Below, piece by piece: positions 15,365 to 23,653 of a stretch of 56,086 bases of DNA; positions within the stretch are counted from its first letter, which is position 1, and each line of letters starts with the position of its first letter. The position numbers and the translations under genes are program-made. The DNA is from Streptomyces yangpuensis (GTDB lineage Bacteria > Actinomycetota > Actinomycetes > Streptomycetales > Streptomycetaceae): NCBI RefSeq assembly GCF_001005295.1, contig NZ_LBMK01000005.1, positions 299,084 through 355,169 on the forward strand, read 5' to 3'. The notes under the pieces were generated by a model, which was not told where the DNA came from, did no database searches, and saw only the letters and a program-made list of their open reading frames with translations.

Positions 15365-16648
15365 TCAAAACGCGGTCCGCGATGCCGATTCTGCTGGCGT
15401 CGCGGCGCACTCCGGTTCGGTCCTGGGTGGGGACCCCGCAGTTGTTACGGGCTCCAGAGTAACCCGATCCGGGCGCAGCGCACGACGCGCCAGCAGGAAC
15501 GCCACCCCGCACAGGGTGGCGCAGTCCTTGAAGGCGCGCCTCTTGTGGGCCAGCTCCGAGGGCCACGGGACCAAGGCCATCTGAGGCGTCAACGCCAGCC
15601 AGAACCAGGGCGAGCGGGGCATCGAGCCCGGCCGTACGGCCGACGCCAGCAGCAGCGGCAGCACCACCAGCAGGTAGTGGTCGAAGGACGGCCGCGACAC
15701 CAGAAACGCGGCGAGCATCACCATGCAGGCCGTCTCCACGAGACGCAGCTCACCCCGGTCGCCGTCCGCCCCGGTACGCCGCCATCGCGCCCAGGCCGCC
15801 CACAGCCCGGCCGCGGCACCCGCGAAGGCCACCGCCACCGCCACCGCCTGCGGCACCCCCAGCCGCGGCAGCACCGCTATCGGCGAGGCGTCCCAGGGCA
15901 GCGCGTACGCGTCCTGCCCCTGGAGCAGGAACGGCAGGGTCTTGGTGAAGAACAGCGTCGGGCTCGGCATCAGCAGCGCCCCGGCCAGCGAGATCGCCAG
16001 CGGCACCAGCACCGCCGCGGCCAGCCCCCGCCACCGGCGGGCGAACAGGAAGAGCAGCCCGATCGGCACCAGCATCGGCTTGCAGGCGATGGCCAGCCCG
16101 ACCACCAGCCCGGCCCTCCCCCACGCCCCCCGGTGCGCGAGCAGCAGCGCCACGGGCAGCGCGGCCGCCGAGACGGCCGTCCAGTTGCCGATCAGCACCA
16201 GGTTCACCCACGGCTTGTAGGCGAGGGCGAACACGGTGAGGACGCCGACCGCGAAGCGCGAGCGCAGCGGCACGGAGAACAGCCGCAGCGCGGCCAGCCA
16301 CCCGATGCCCAGCAGCCCGGACATCCCGACCGGCAGGATCCAGCGCAGCACCCCCCGCGGTACCAGGGCCTCCGGCACGGCCATGAGCACGGCGCTGGGC
16401 AGGTACAGGAAGCGCTTGTCCTCGTACGGCGACCCGCCCTCCAGCAGCGTCTGCGCGGCCTTGACGACGAAGGCGTTGTCCGAGCCCCAGTTCGCCCGCA
16501 GGCTCGTGGAGAGGCAGATCCCGAGGAGCACCGCCGCAGAGACCACCCGCCAGGACCGCGGGGCCGGCCGCAGCAGCCAGCCGACCAGCCGGTCCCCCGG
16601 GGCCATGGCCTCCCACCTCATGAGCCAGATGCCAGGCCTCAGGCCCAC
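15365..16648 (-). CDS. GT87-like polytopic membrane glycosyltransferase
   Basis: 427 residues with about ten hydrophobic segments. The first periplasmic loop (SLRANWGSDNAFVVKAA, then GGSPYEDKRFLYLPSAV) matches the DUF2029/GT87 pattern in which an acidic residue in that loop serves catalysis with a polyprenyl-phosphate-mannose donor. The acceptor is unknown; mannosylation of a lipid or protein outside the membrane is inference. It starts at the GTG at 16648 with GGAGGGG upstream; an ATG at 16621 is weaker. It lies between the ABC-F gene and rplM, 30 bases after the former, and so interrupts the ribosomal superoperon. Confidence 0.8.
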   Translation of the reverse strand: MGLRPGIWLMRWEAMAPGDRLVGWLLRPAPRSWRVVSAAVLLGICLSTSLRANWGSDNAFVVKAAQTLLEGGSPYEDKRFLYLPSAVLMAVPEALVPRGVLRWILPVGMSGLLGIGWLAALRLFSVPLRSRFAVGVLTVFALAYKPWVNLVLIGNWTAVSAAALPVALLLAHRGAWGRAGLVVGLAIACKPMLVPIGLLFLFARRWRGLAAAVLVPLAISLAGALLMPSPTLFFTKTLPFLLQGQDAYALPWDASPIAVLPRLGVPQAVAVAVAFAGAAAGLWAAWARWRRTGADGDRGELRLVETACMVMLAAFLVSRPSFDHYLLVVLPLLLASAVRPGSMPRSPWFWLALTPQMALVPWPSELAHKRRAFKDCATLCGVAFLLARRALRPDRVTLEPVTTAGSPPRTEPECAATPAESASRTAF

Positions 16649-16678
16649 GACGCCCCTCCCTCACCGCCGAGCCACCGC

Positions 16679-18298
16679 TCAGCGCTTGCGTTCGACCCTG
16701 CGTTCGTCCCAGACGGGCTCCTGAGTCTCCCGCACAACACCGTCCGAACCGAAGACCAGGTAACGGTCAAATGTGCGCGCGAACCAGCGGTCGTGCGTCA
16801 CGCACAGCACCGTCCCGTCGTAGGACTCCAGGCCGTCCTGGAGGGCCTCGGCGGACTCCAGGTCCAGGTTGTCCGTGGGCTCGTCCAGCAGCAGCGCCGT
16901 GGTGCCCGCGAGCTCCAGCAGCAGGATCTGGAAGCGCGCCTGCTGGCCGCCCGAGAGCTTCTCGAAGGGCTGCTCGGCCTGACGCTCCAGCTCGTAGCGG
17001 CGCAGGGCCCCCATCGCCTGCCCCAGGGGCTTGGCCGCCTCCGTCCACAGGATCTCGACGAGGGTGCGGCCGAACAGCTCCGGGTGGGCGTGGGTCTGCG
17101 CGAAATGGCCGGGAACCACCCGTGCGCCCAGCTTCCAGTCACCGGTGTGCCCCACGTCCTCGCCCGCCAGCAGCCGCAGGAAGTGCGACTTGCCGGAGCC
17201 GTTCGAGCCGAGCACCGCGACCCGCTCCCCGTAGAAGACCTCCAGGGAGAACGGCTTCATCAGCCCGGTGAGCTCCAGGTTCTCCACGGTCAGCGCGCGC
17301 ACGCCGGTCCGGCCGCCCTTGAGCCGCATCTTGATGTCCTGCTCGCGCGGCGGCTCCGGCGGCGGGCCGGCCTCCTCGAACTTCTGGAAACGAGTCTGCA
17401 TCGCCCGGTAGCGCGAGGCCATGTCGGGGCTGGACGCGGCCTGGTTGCGCAGCCGCAGCACGAGGGCCTTGAGGCGGGCGTGCTCCTCGTCCCAGCGCCG
17501 CTTGAGCTCCTCGAAGCGGGCGAAGCGCTCCTTGCGGGCCTCGTGGTACGTGCCGAAGCCCGCGCCGTGCACCCACACGTCGGAGCCCGTCGGGCTCGCC
17601 TCCAGGCTGATGATCTTCTCGGCCGCCTGGGTCAGCAGCTCCCGGTCGTGGGAGACGAACAGCACCGTCTTGCGGGTCGCCCGCAGCTGCTCCTCCAGCC
17701 ACCGCTTGCCCGGGACGTCGAGGTAGTTGTCCGGCTCGTCGAGCAGCAGCACCTCGTCCGGTCCGCGCAGCAGCGCCTCCAGCACGAGCCGCTTCTGCTC
17801 ACCGCCGGAGAGCGTGCGCACCTCGCGGAACTGGGCGGAGTCGTACGGGATGGCCAGCGCGGCCATCGTGCAGACGTCCCACAGCGTCTCCGCCTCGTAG
17901 CCCTGCACGTCGGCCCAGTCGCTGAGGGCCTGGGCGTAGGCCATCTGCGCGGCCTCGTCGTCCACCGTCATGATCAGGTGCTCGGCGCGGTCGACGGCCT
18001 TCGCGGCCTCGCGGATCCGCGGCTGGGCCACCGAGACCAGCAGGTCCCGTACGGTCGTCTCGTCGCGCACGGAACCCACGAACTGCGACATCACGCCGAG
18101 GCCGCCGCTGATCGAGACGCCGCCGCCGTGCGGCTGGAGCTCCCCGGAGATCAGCTTCAGCAGGGTGGTCTTGCCCGCGCCGTTCGCCCCGACCAGGGCG
18201 GCCACCGCACCCTCCCCCACGCGGAAGGAGACGTCGGGGAGCAGTACCCGCCCGTCGGGAAGGTAGTACTCCAGATGGCTGGCTTCGAGATGTCCCAT
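16679..18298 (-). CDS. ABC-F family ATPase (ribosome-associated type)
   Basis: 539 residues with two ABC domains and no membrane segment. Domain 1 shows Walker A GANGAGKTT (about 35-43), signature LSGGEQKR and LLLDEPDNYLD; domain 2 shows GSNGSGKS, LSGGQQARF and LLLDEPTDNLD. A charged ~80-residue linker rich in Arg/Lys/Glu (ERFARFEELKRRWDEEHARL) joins them, as in the E-site-binding ABC-F proteins. Whether it is a housekeeping factor or an antibiotic-resistance protein cannot be told from sequence. The ATG at 18298 is preferred because GACAAT sits seven bases before it (leaderless type); an ATG at 18307 is the alternative. Confidence 0.93.
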   Translation of the reverse strand: MGHLEASHLEYYLPDGRVLLPDVSFRVGEGAVAALVGANGAGKTTLLKLISGELQPHGGGVSISGGLGVMSQFVGSVRDETTVRDLLVSVAQPRIREAAKAVDRAEHLIMTVDDEAAQMAYAQALSDWADVQGYEAETLWDVCTMAALAIPYDSAQFREVRTLSGGEQKRLVLEALLRGPDEVLLLDEPDNYLDVPGKRWLEEQLRATRKTVLFVSHDRELLTQAAEKIISLEASPTGSDVWVHGAGFGTYHEARKERFARFEELKRRWDEEHARLKALVLRLRNQAASSPDMASRYRAMQTRFQKFEEAGPPPEPPREQDIKMRLKGGRTGVRALTVENLELTGLMKPFSLEVFYGERVAVLGSNGSGKSHFLRLLAGEDVGHTGDWKLGARVVPGHFAQTHAHPELFGRTLVEILWTEAAKPLGQAMGALRRYELERQAEQPFEKLSGGQQARFQILLLELAGTTALLLDEPTDNLDLESAEALQDGLESYDGTVLCVTHDRWFARTFDRYLVFGSDGVVRETQEPVWDERRVERKR

Positions 18299-18305
18299 GC
18301 CGGGC

Positions 18306-18311
18306 ATTGTC
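18306..18311 (-). promoter_or_regulatory. Candidate -10 box for the leaderless ABC-F gene
   Basis: GACAAT on the minus strand, seven bases before ATG 18298, no ribosome-binding sequence between. It would give the ABC-F gene its own transcript, separate from truA. Confidence 0.35.
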
Positions 18312-18351
18312 CCGGTCGGCTCGCGATCCGCCCAAACGATTTGGCGGCGGC

Positions 18352-19203
18352 TCAGCAGCAGCCGGCGCCCGGCAGGGTCCGCATGTTGCGCGCCTCCCGG
18401 CTGCGGGCGGCCAGCAGCTCGTCTGCCGGGTAGCCGACCTCCTCCAGGGTCAGCCCGTGGGGCTTGACCACGTGCACCGAGGAGTCCCGTACGCCGGCGG
18501 CCAGCACCTTGCCGGGCCAGTCGGTGGGCCGGTGGCCGTCCCCGACGTGGAGCAGGGCGCCCACCAGGGAGCGGACCATGTTGTGGCAGAAGGCGTCGGC
18601 GCGGACGGTCGCGGTGATGATGCCGTCCTCGGCGCGCTCCCAGCCGAGCTGCTGGAGGGTACGGATCGTCGTGGCGCCCTCGCGCTTCTTGCAGTACGCG
18701 GCGAAGTCGTGCTCGCCCAGCAGCGCGGCGGAGGCCTCGTTCATGGCGTCCACGTCGAGGGGCCACTGGTGCCACAGGACGTGGCCGCGGCGCAGCGGGT
18801 CCACCCCGCCCTGGTGGTCGCCCACGCGGTAGGCGTAGCGGCGCCAGACGGCCGAGAAGCGCGCGTTGAAGCCCTCGGGGGCCTCGGCGACCTTCCACAC
18901 CCGTACGTCGTGCGGCAGCCGGCCGGCGAGGCGCCGCAGCAGCTTGTCGTGGTGCTCGGCCCACACCTCCTCGGCCAGGTCGAACTGCGCGACCTGTCCA
19001 CGGGCGTGCACGCCGGCGTCCGTCCGCCCGGCGACCGTCAGCTCGACCGGCTCCTTCAGCCGCATCACGGTCTGCAGGGCGCTCTCCAGCTCGCCCTGGA
19101 CGGTCCGCAGCGTGCGCTGCTTCGCCCAGCCGGAGAAGTCCTTGCCGTCGTAGCTCAGGTCCAGCCGCACCCGGACGTGCCCGGGCTCCACCTCGTCACT
19201 CAC
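18352..19203 (-). CDS. truA: tRNA pseudouridine(38-40) synthase TruA
   Basis: Isomerises uridines 38-40 in the anticodon stem. 283 residues from the GTG at 19203, chosen because AGAGGA lies upstream, whereas the ATG at 19230 has no such site and would overlap the rplQ terminator. The N-terminal RLDLSYDGKDFSGW and catalytic Asp in VAGRTDAGVHARGQ (about residue 62) are diagnostic, as is CHNMVRSLVGAL. The gene ends with two Cys codons (GAGCC). It follows rplQ, a standard location. Confidence 0.96.
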   Translation of the reverse strand: MSDEVEPGHVRVRLDLSYDGKDFSGWAKQRTLRTVQGELESALQTVMRLKEPVELTVAGRTDAGVHARGQVAQFDLAEEVWAEHHDKLLRRLAGRLPHDVRVWKVAEAPEGFNARFSAVWRRYAYRVGDHQGGVDPLRRGHVLWHQWPLDVDAMNEASAALLGEHDFAAYCKKREGATTIRTLQQLGWERAEDGIITATVRADAFCHNMVRSLVGALLHVGDGHRPTDWPGKVLAAGVRDSSVHVVKPHGLTLEEVGYPADELLAARSREARNMRTLPGAGCC

Positions 19204-19235
19204 GTGACCGATCCTCTCAGAAGCACCCATATGCA

Positions 19236-19270
19236 GAACGGGCCCGCCCCGGGAAGGGGCGGGCCCGTTC
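19236..19270 (-). terminator. Terminator after rplQ (end of the alpha operon)
   Basis: 15-bp perfect arms GAACGGGCCCGCCCC and GGGGCGGGCCCGTTC around GGGAA, 36 bases after the rplQ stop. truA follows 33 bases further on. Confidence 0.85.
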
Positions 19271-19305
19271 AGAGCCGGTCAAGCAAGCTCGATCCCGTAG
19301 CGGGA

Positions 19306-19767
19306 TCAGGCCTCCTTGGTCTCCTCGGCGGGGGTCTCGACAGCCTCCGCCTCCTTGACCGCGCGCTTGGTGGCGGCCTCGGCCTCACCGGTGGCCTGCT
19401 GGGCGACCGTGAGGGCCTCGACCAGCTCGATCACGGCCATCGGGGCGTTGTCGCCACGACGGTTGCCGATCTTGGTGATGCGCGTGTAACCACCGGGGCG
19501 GTTCTCGTAGCGCGGGGCGATCTCGGTGAACAGCGTGTGCACGATGCTCTTGTCCGTGATCGTCTGCAGCACCAGGCGACGGTTGTGGATGTCGCCCTTC
19601 TTGGCCTTGGTGACCAGACGCTCGGCGTAGGGACGCAGGCGGCGGGCCTTGGCCTCGGTGGTGGTGATGCGGCCGTGCTCGAAGAGCGCCTTCGCGAGGT
19701 TCGCGAGCAGGTGCTTCTCGTGCGCGGCGGAGCCGCCCAGGCGGGCACCCTTTGCGGGACGCGGCAT
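19306..19767 (-). CDS. rplQ: 50S ribosomal protein L17
   Basis: 153 residues: the conserved core (MPRPAKGARLGGSAAHEK, ALFEHGRITTTEAKARRLR) is followed by an actinobacterial Ala/Glu-rich C-terminal extension from about residue 118 (EAATKRAVKEAEAVE). ATG start at 19767 preceded by GGAG. Last gene of the rpsM-rpsK-rpoA-rplQ segment, closed by a strong terminator. Confidence 0.98.
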   Translation of the reverse strand: MPRPAKGARLGGSAAHEKHLLANLAKALFEHGRITTTEAKARRLRPYAERLVTKAKKGDIHNRRLVLQTITDKSIVHTLFTEIAPRYENRPGGYTRITKIGNRRGDNAPMAVIELVEALTVAQQATGEAEAATKRAVKEAEAVETPAEETKEA

Positions 19768-19873
19768 TGTTACTCCTTCAAATCTGCACCGGCCGTGTCA
19801 GGTACCGGAGTCAGTTCCCTCAAGCGGTCGCGAGAGGGTGGGTACGGGGGGCGCGAGCCCCCCGCAAGCTTTC

Positions 19874-20896
19874 TCAGTACTGCTCGGTCTCGACGAAACC
19901 GGCGTCCGCGTCGTCGTCGGCGCCGAAGGCGTCGGCGGCGGCGGTCGGGTCGAATCCGGGCGGGCTGTCCTTGAGGGCCAGGCCCATGCCGGCCAGCTTC
20001 GCCTTGACCTCGTCGATCGACTTCGCACCGAAGTTGCGGATGTCGAGCAGGTCGGCCTCGGAGCGGGCGACGAGCTCACCCACGGAGTGGATGCCCTCGC
20101 GCTTGAGGCAGTTGTACGACCGGACCGTGAGCTCGAGCTCCTCGATCGGCAGCGCCAGGTCGGCGGCCAGGGCGGCGTCCGTCGGGGACGGGCCCATGTC
20201 GATGCCCTCGGCGTCGATGTTGAGCTCGCGGGCCAGACCGAACAGCTCGACCAGGGTCTTGCCTGCGGACGCCATGGCGTCGCGCGGGCGCATGGCCTGC
20301 TTGGTCTCGACGTCGACGATCAGCTTGTCGAAGTCGGTGCGCTGCTCGACTCGGGTCGCCTCGACCTTGTAGGTGACCTTGAGGACCGGGCTGTAGATGG
20401 AGTCGACCGGGATGCGGCCGATCTCCTGGCCCAGCTGCTTGTTCTGGACGGCGGAGACGTAGCCGCGACCGCGCTCGACGGTCAGCTCCATCTCCAGCTT
20501 GCCCTTGCCGTTGAGCGTGGCGAGGACGAGGTCCGGGTTGTGCACCTCGACACCGGCCGGGGGCGCGATGTCGGCAGCGGTGACCAGGCCGGGACCCTGC
20601 TTGCGCAGGTACATCACGACCGGCTCGTCGTGCTCCGAGGAGACGACCAGCTGCTTGATGTTGAGGATGATGTCCGTGACGTCTTCCTTGACGCCCGGCA
20701 CGGTGGTGAACTCGTGCAGGACGCCGTCCACGCGGATGCTGGTGACAGCGGCACCCGGGATGGAGGACAGGAGGGTACGGCGCAGGGAGTTGCCGAGGGT
20801 GTAACCGAAGCCCGGCTCCAGGGGCTCGATCACGAACCGCGAGCGGTACTCGTCAACGACCTCTTCGGTCAGCGACGGACGCTGAGCGATAAGCAT
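19874..20896 (-). CDS. rpoA: DNA-directed RNA polymerase subunit alpha
   Basis: 340 residues. The N-terminal domain (about 1-230), which dimerises and nucleates beta and beta-prime, shows FVIEPLEPGFGYTLGNSLRR. A flexible linker leads to the C-terminal domain (about 250-320), which contacts UP elements and activators, with IEELELTVRSYNCLKREGI and FGAKSIDEVKAKL. The acidic actinobacterial tail (FGADDDADAG) ends the protein. It is separated from rpsK by two hairpins instead of the rpsD gene found here in many other bacteria. Confidence 0.99.
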   Translation of the reverse strand: MLIAQRPSLTEEVVDEYRSRFVIEPLEPGFGYTLGNSLRRTLLSSIPGAAVTSIRVDGVLHEFTTVPGVKEDVTDIILNIKQLVVSSEHDEPVVMYLRKQGPGLVTAADIAPPAGVEVHNPDLVLATLNGKGKLEMELTVERGRGYVSAVQNKQLGQEIGRIPVDSIYSPVLKVTYKVEATRVEQRTDFDKLIVDVETKQAMRPRDAMASAGKTLVELFGLARELNIDAEGIDMGPSPTDAALAADLALPIEELELTVRSYNCLKREGIHSVGELVARSEADLLDIRNFGAKSIDEVKAKLAGMGLALKDSPPGFDPTAAADAFGADDDADAGFVETEQY

Positions 20897-20946
20897 GTCT
20901 GTGTTCCTTCATTCGTGGACGCCCACTATTTGACGCCCGACGGGAT

Positions 20947-21014
20947 GCCGTACCGGGGGTACGGCTACTGCAAGGGTACGGGCGGCACGTCCCCAGAAGG
21001 GGTCGTACCGCCCG
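20947..21014 (-). promoter_or_regulatory. Two intercistronic hairpins between rpsK and rpoA
   Basis: Going toward rpoA: a 16-bp stem with one mismatch and one wobble (20979-20994 with 20999-21014, AGAA-type loop), then a perfect 8-bp stem GCCGTACC/GGTACGGC (20947-20965). They fill the spot where rpsD often sits in other phyla. Attenuator, processing site or protein-binding leader are all possible. Confidence 0.5.
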
Positions 21015-21047
21015 GACACTCAAAGACGCAACTGTGCGTCCGCTGCG

Positions 21048-21452
21048 TCAGACGCGGCGGCGCTTCGGCGGGCGGCAGCCGTTGTGCGGGGTGGGGGTGA
21101 CGTCCTGGATCGAGCCGACCTCGAGGCCGGTGGCCTGGAGGGAGCGGATCGCGGTCTCACGGCCGGAGCCGGGACCCTTGACGAAAACGTCGACCTTGCG
21201 CATGCCGTGCTCCTGCGCGCGGCGGGCGGCCGACTCGGCGGCCATCTGCGCGGCGAAGGGGGTGGACTTGCGCGAGCCCTTGAAGCCGACGTGGCCGGCG
21301 GAGGCCCAGGAGATCACGTTGCCGGACGGGTCCGTGATCGAAACGATGGTGTTGTTGAACGTGCTCTTGATGTGGGCGTGCCCGTGAGCGACGTTCTTCT
21401 TTTCCTTGCGGCGCACCTTCTTGGCAGCGCCCTGACGACCCTTGGGGGGCAT
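21048..21452 (-). CDS. rpsK: 30S ribosomal protein S11
   Basis: 134 residues; platform protein that contacts 16S rRNA helix 45 and the Shine-Dalgarno duplex region. The segments GHAHIKSTFNNTIVSITD, GRETAIRSLQATGLEVG and the ending DVTPTPHNGCRPPKRRRV are invariant features. It starts 54 bases after the rpsM stop. Confidence 0.99.
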   Translation of the reverse strand: MPPKGRQGAAKKVRRKEKKNVAHGHAHIKSTFNNTIVSITDPSGNVISWASAGHVGFKGSRKSTPFAAQMAAESAARRAQEHGMRKVDVFVKGPGSGRETAIRSLQATGLEVGSIQDVTPTPHNGCRPPKRRRV

Positions 21453-21506
21453 CTAAATCTCCTACGGGAGGTGGTCGGTCCTACAGCGCAAGACCGCTGA
21501 ACAGGA

Positions 21507-21887
21507 CTACTTCTTGCCCGGCTTCTTCTTACCGGCGATCGCGCGACGCGGGCCCTTGCGGGTACGCGCGTTCGTGCTGGTGCGCTGACCGTGCACCGGG
21601 AGGCCGCGACGGTGGCGGATACCCTGGTAGCACTGGATCTCGATCTTGCGGCGGATGTCGCCCTGGATCTCGCGGCGGAGGTCACCCTCGGTACGGAGGT
21701 TGGCGTCCACGTACTCGCGGATCTTGACGAGGTCCTCTTCGGCCAGGTCACGAACGCGGGTGTTCGGGTTCACGCCGGTGGAGGCGAGGATCTCCTTGGA
21801 CCGGGTGCGCCCGATACCGAAGACGTAGGTGAGTGCGATCTCCACACGCTTTTCGCGCGGGATGTCAACACCGGAAACGCGTGCCAT
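21507..21887 (-). CDS. rpsM: 30S ribosomal protein S13
   Basis: 126 residues; head protein that bridges to the 50S subunit and touches P-site tRNA with its basic C-terminal tail (ends IAGKKKPGKK). GVDIPREKRVEIALTYVFGIG and YQGIRHRRGLPVHGQRT are characteristic. Upstream to rpmJ lie 200 bases without a gene, including TTAACG-17-TAAGAA (about 22044-22072, minus), a weak promoter candidate for the alpha segment. Confidence 0.99.
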   Translation of the reverse strand: MARVSGVDIPREKRVEIALTYVFGIGRTRSKEILASTGVNPNTRVRDLAEEDLVKIREYVDANLRTEGDLRREIQGDIRRKIEIQCYQGIRHRRGLPVHGQRTSTNARTRKGPRRAIAGKKKPGKK

Positions 21888-22087
21888 TCAATGGCTCCTG
21901 TGTGTTCGGGGGTCTTCCACAGAACCGATCCCGACCGCCGACCACCCGAGTGGGTGATGGTACGTCCGGGTCCCCGGCCCCCGCCGGAGGTGCCGCCGGC
22001 CCTTTGCGGGGGCTGGGCGGGTTCTGCGTATGTACGTTTTCTTACGTCGCGCGAAGAACTGCGTTAAGGCAGGTCGGTCGGCGTGCG

Positions 22088-22201
22088 TCAGCCCTGGCGC
22101 TGCTTGTGGCGCAGGTTGTCGCAGATGACCATGACCCGGCCGTGACGGCGGATCACCTTGCACTTGTCGCAGATCTTCTTGACGCTCGGCTTGACCTTCA
22201 T
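22088..22201 (-). CDS. rpmJ: 50S ribosomal protein L36 (zinc-ribbon type)
   Basis: Only 37 residues. MKVKPSVKKICDKCKVIRR carries the CxxC half of a zinc ribbon completed by the Cys and His of VICDNLRHKQ, so this is the C+ paralogue that binds zinc. Actinomycetes often keep a zinc-free copy elsewhere under Zur control; none is present here. ATG at 22201 follows GTGAGG-type sequence. It lies 73 bases after infA. Confidence 0.98.
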   Translation of the reverse strand: MKVKPSVKKICDKCKVIRRHGRVMVICDNLRHKQRQG

Positions 22202-22274
22202 GTTGGTGAGGTTCTCCGGGTCAGTGCCACCACCCGCACCGGGACGGACGCCCAGGCAGGAGTGAGAGCAAGAT

Positions 22275-22496
22275 CTACTTGTATCGGTAGACGATCCGGC
22301 CACGCGTCAGGTCGTAGGGAGAGAGCTCCACGACGACCCGGTCATCAGGCAGGATGCGGATGTAGTGCATGCGCATCTTCCCGCTGATGTGCGCGAGGAC
22401 CTTGTGACCGTTCTGGAGCTCCACCTTGAACATCGCGTTCGGGAGGGACTCGATCACGGTGCCCTCGATTTCGATGGCACCTTGCTTCTTGGCCAC
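22275..22496 (-). CDS. infA: Translation initiation factor IF-1
   Basis: 73-residue S1-like OB-fold protein that occupies the A site during initiation. AKKQGAIEIEGTVIESLPN, GHKVLAHISGKMRM and SPYDLTRGRIVYRYK are nearly invariant. It starts at the GTG at 22496, fixed by the family length. It sits between map and rpmJ, the usual actinobacterial order. Confidence 0.98.
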   Translation of the reverse strand: MAKKQGAIEIEGTVIESLPNAMFKVELQNGHKVLAHISGKMRMHYIRILPDDRVVVELSPYDLTRGRIVYRYK

Positions 22497-22634
22497 GCTT
22501 CGCCTTTCGAATCGGCTACCTTGATCGGCCTCGCGCGCCATGCGGACATGGAAGTGCACGAGAGCCGACGAGTCAGTCTACGTCAGGGCACCCAGAAAGA
22601 CGAATCCGGAAAGTTTGCCCCAGAGTCTAGATCA

Positions 22635-23486
22635 TTAACCGAGCGGGTCCGGGGCCGTGGTGACCCCGTACTCCGCCAGCTTCGCCTTGCCGCAGTCCGG
22701 GCTGGTCAGGACGATCGGACCGGCCTCCGTCAGCGCGATGGAGTGCTCCCAGTGCGAGGACCAGGTGCCGTCCGTGGTGATGACCGTCCAGTCGTCCGAA
22801 AGGACCTCCGTCTGGGCGGTGCCCAGGGAGACCATCGGCTCGATCGCCAGGCAGACGCCCGGGACCAGCTTGATCCCCTTGCCCCGCTTCCGCGAGACGT
22901 AGTTCAGCAGGTGGGGGTCCATGTGCATCTCGGACCCGATGCCGTGGCCGCCGTAGTCCTCGATGATGCCGAACTTGCCGCGGCTGTGCTCACCGGTGGC
23001 GGGGCGGGGCTGGCGCTTGATGTACGTCTCGATCGCCTTGGAGATGTCCACGAGGCGGTTGCCCAGCTTCATGGCGGCGATACCGGCCCACATCGACTCC
23101 TCCGTCACCCGGGAAAGCTCCACGAGCTCGGGCGCGTGGTTCGTGCCGACGAAGGCGGTGTACGCCGCGTCGCCGTGCCAGCCGTCGACGATGGCGCCGG
23201 CGTCGATCGAGATGATGTCGCCGTCCTTGAGGACGGTCTTGTCATCCGGGATGCCGTGGACGACGACCTCGTTCACCGAGGTGCAGATCGTCGCGGGGAA
23301 GCCGCCGTAGCCGAGGAAGTTCGACTTGGCCCCGGCGTCCGCGATGACCTTGCGGGCCACCATGTCCAGATCCCGCGTCGTGGCGCCCGGCACGGCCGCC
23401 TCACGGGTCGCCGCATGGATCGCGGCGACGACCAGCCCCGCCTCGCGCATCTTCGCGATCTGCTCGGGGGTCTTGATCTGGACCAT
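22635..23486 (-). CDS. map: Methionine aminopeptidase, type I
   Basis: Removes the initiator Met from nascent proteins. 283 residues. The metal ligands are visible: Asp pair in SIDAGAIVDGWHGDAAY, His in YGGHGIGSEMH, Glu in LAIEPM and Glu in HWEHSIALTE; a substrate-binding His is in NEVVVHGIPD. The start is ATG 23486 (MVQIKTPEQIAKMREAG). There is no zinc-finger extension. It lies after the secY-adk terminator and so probably has its own promoter in 23487-23600. It is relevant to GlmS, which needs Met removal. Confidence 0.97.
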   Translation of the reverse strand: MVQIKTPEQIAKMREAGLVVAAIHAATREAAVPGATTRDLDMVARKVIADAGAKSNFLGYGGFPATICTSVNEVVVHGIPDDKTVLKDGDIISIDAGAIVDGWHGDAAYTAFVGTNHAPELVELSRVTEESMWAGIAAMKLGNRLVDISKAIETYIKRQPRPATGEHSRGKFGIIEDYGGHGIGSEMHMDPHLLNYVSRKRGKGIKLVPGVCLAIEPMVSLGTAQTEVLSDDWTVITTDGTWSSHWEHSIALTEAGPIVLTSPDCGKAKLAEYGVTTAPDPLG

Positions 23487-23602
23487 AGGGGCGTGCCTTC
23501 CGTTCTTGCGGCTGAACCGCCGCCGCTCTCGCGGACGTGGTCGCTGTCCGCTGTGGTTGCTCAATTATCGGCTGATGTCGTGCCGCAGCGCGTCATGCAG
23601 AC

Positions 23603-23632
23603 GGCCGCGGTGCCCCGAGGGGACACCGCGGC
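23603..23632 (-). terminator. Terminator after secY-adk
   Basis: Arms GGCCGCGGTGCCCC and GGGGACACCGCGGCC (one bulged A) around a 2-3 base loop, 22 bases after the adk stop. It splits the region into a secY-adk unit and a map-infA-rpmJ unit. Confidence 0.75.
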
Positions 23633-23653
23633 CGTACCTGTACCGCTCGGGGA

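Noticed and set aside
18299..18307. ATG at 18307 as the ABC-F start
   Set aside because: It would overlap the GACAAT hexamer that best explains a leaderless start at 18298; left as an alternative only.
15545..18433. Long plus-strand open frame opposite the GT87 and ABC-F genes
   Set aside because: Shadow of two well-supported minus-strand genes; translation without recognisable domains.
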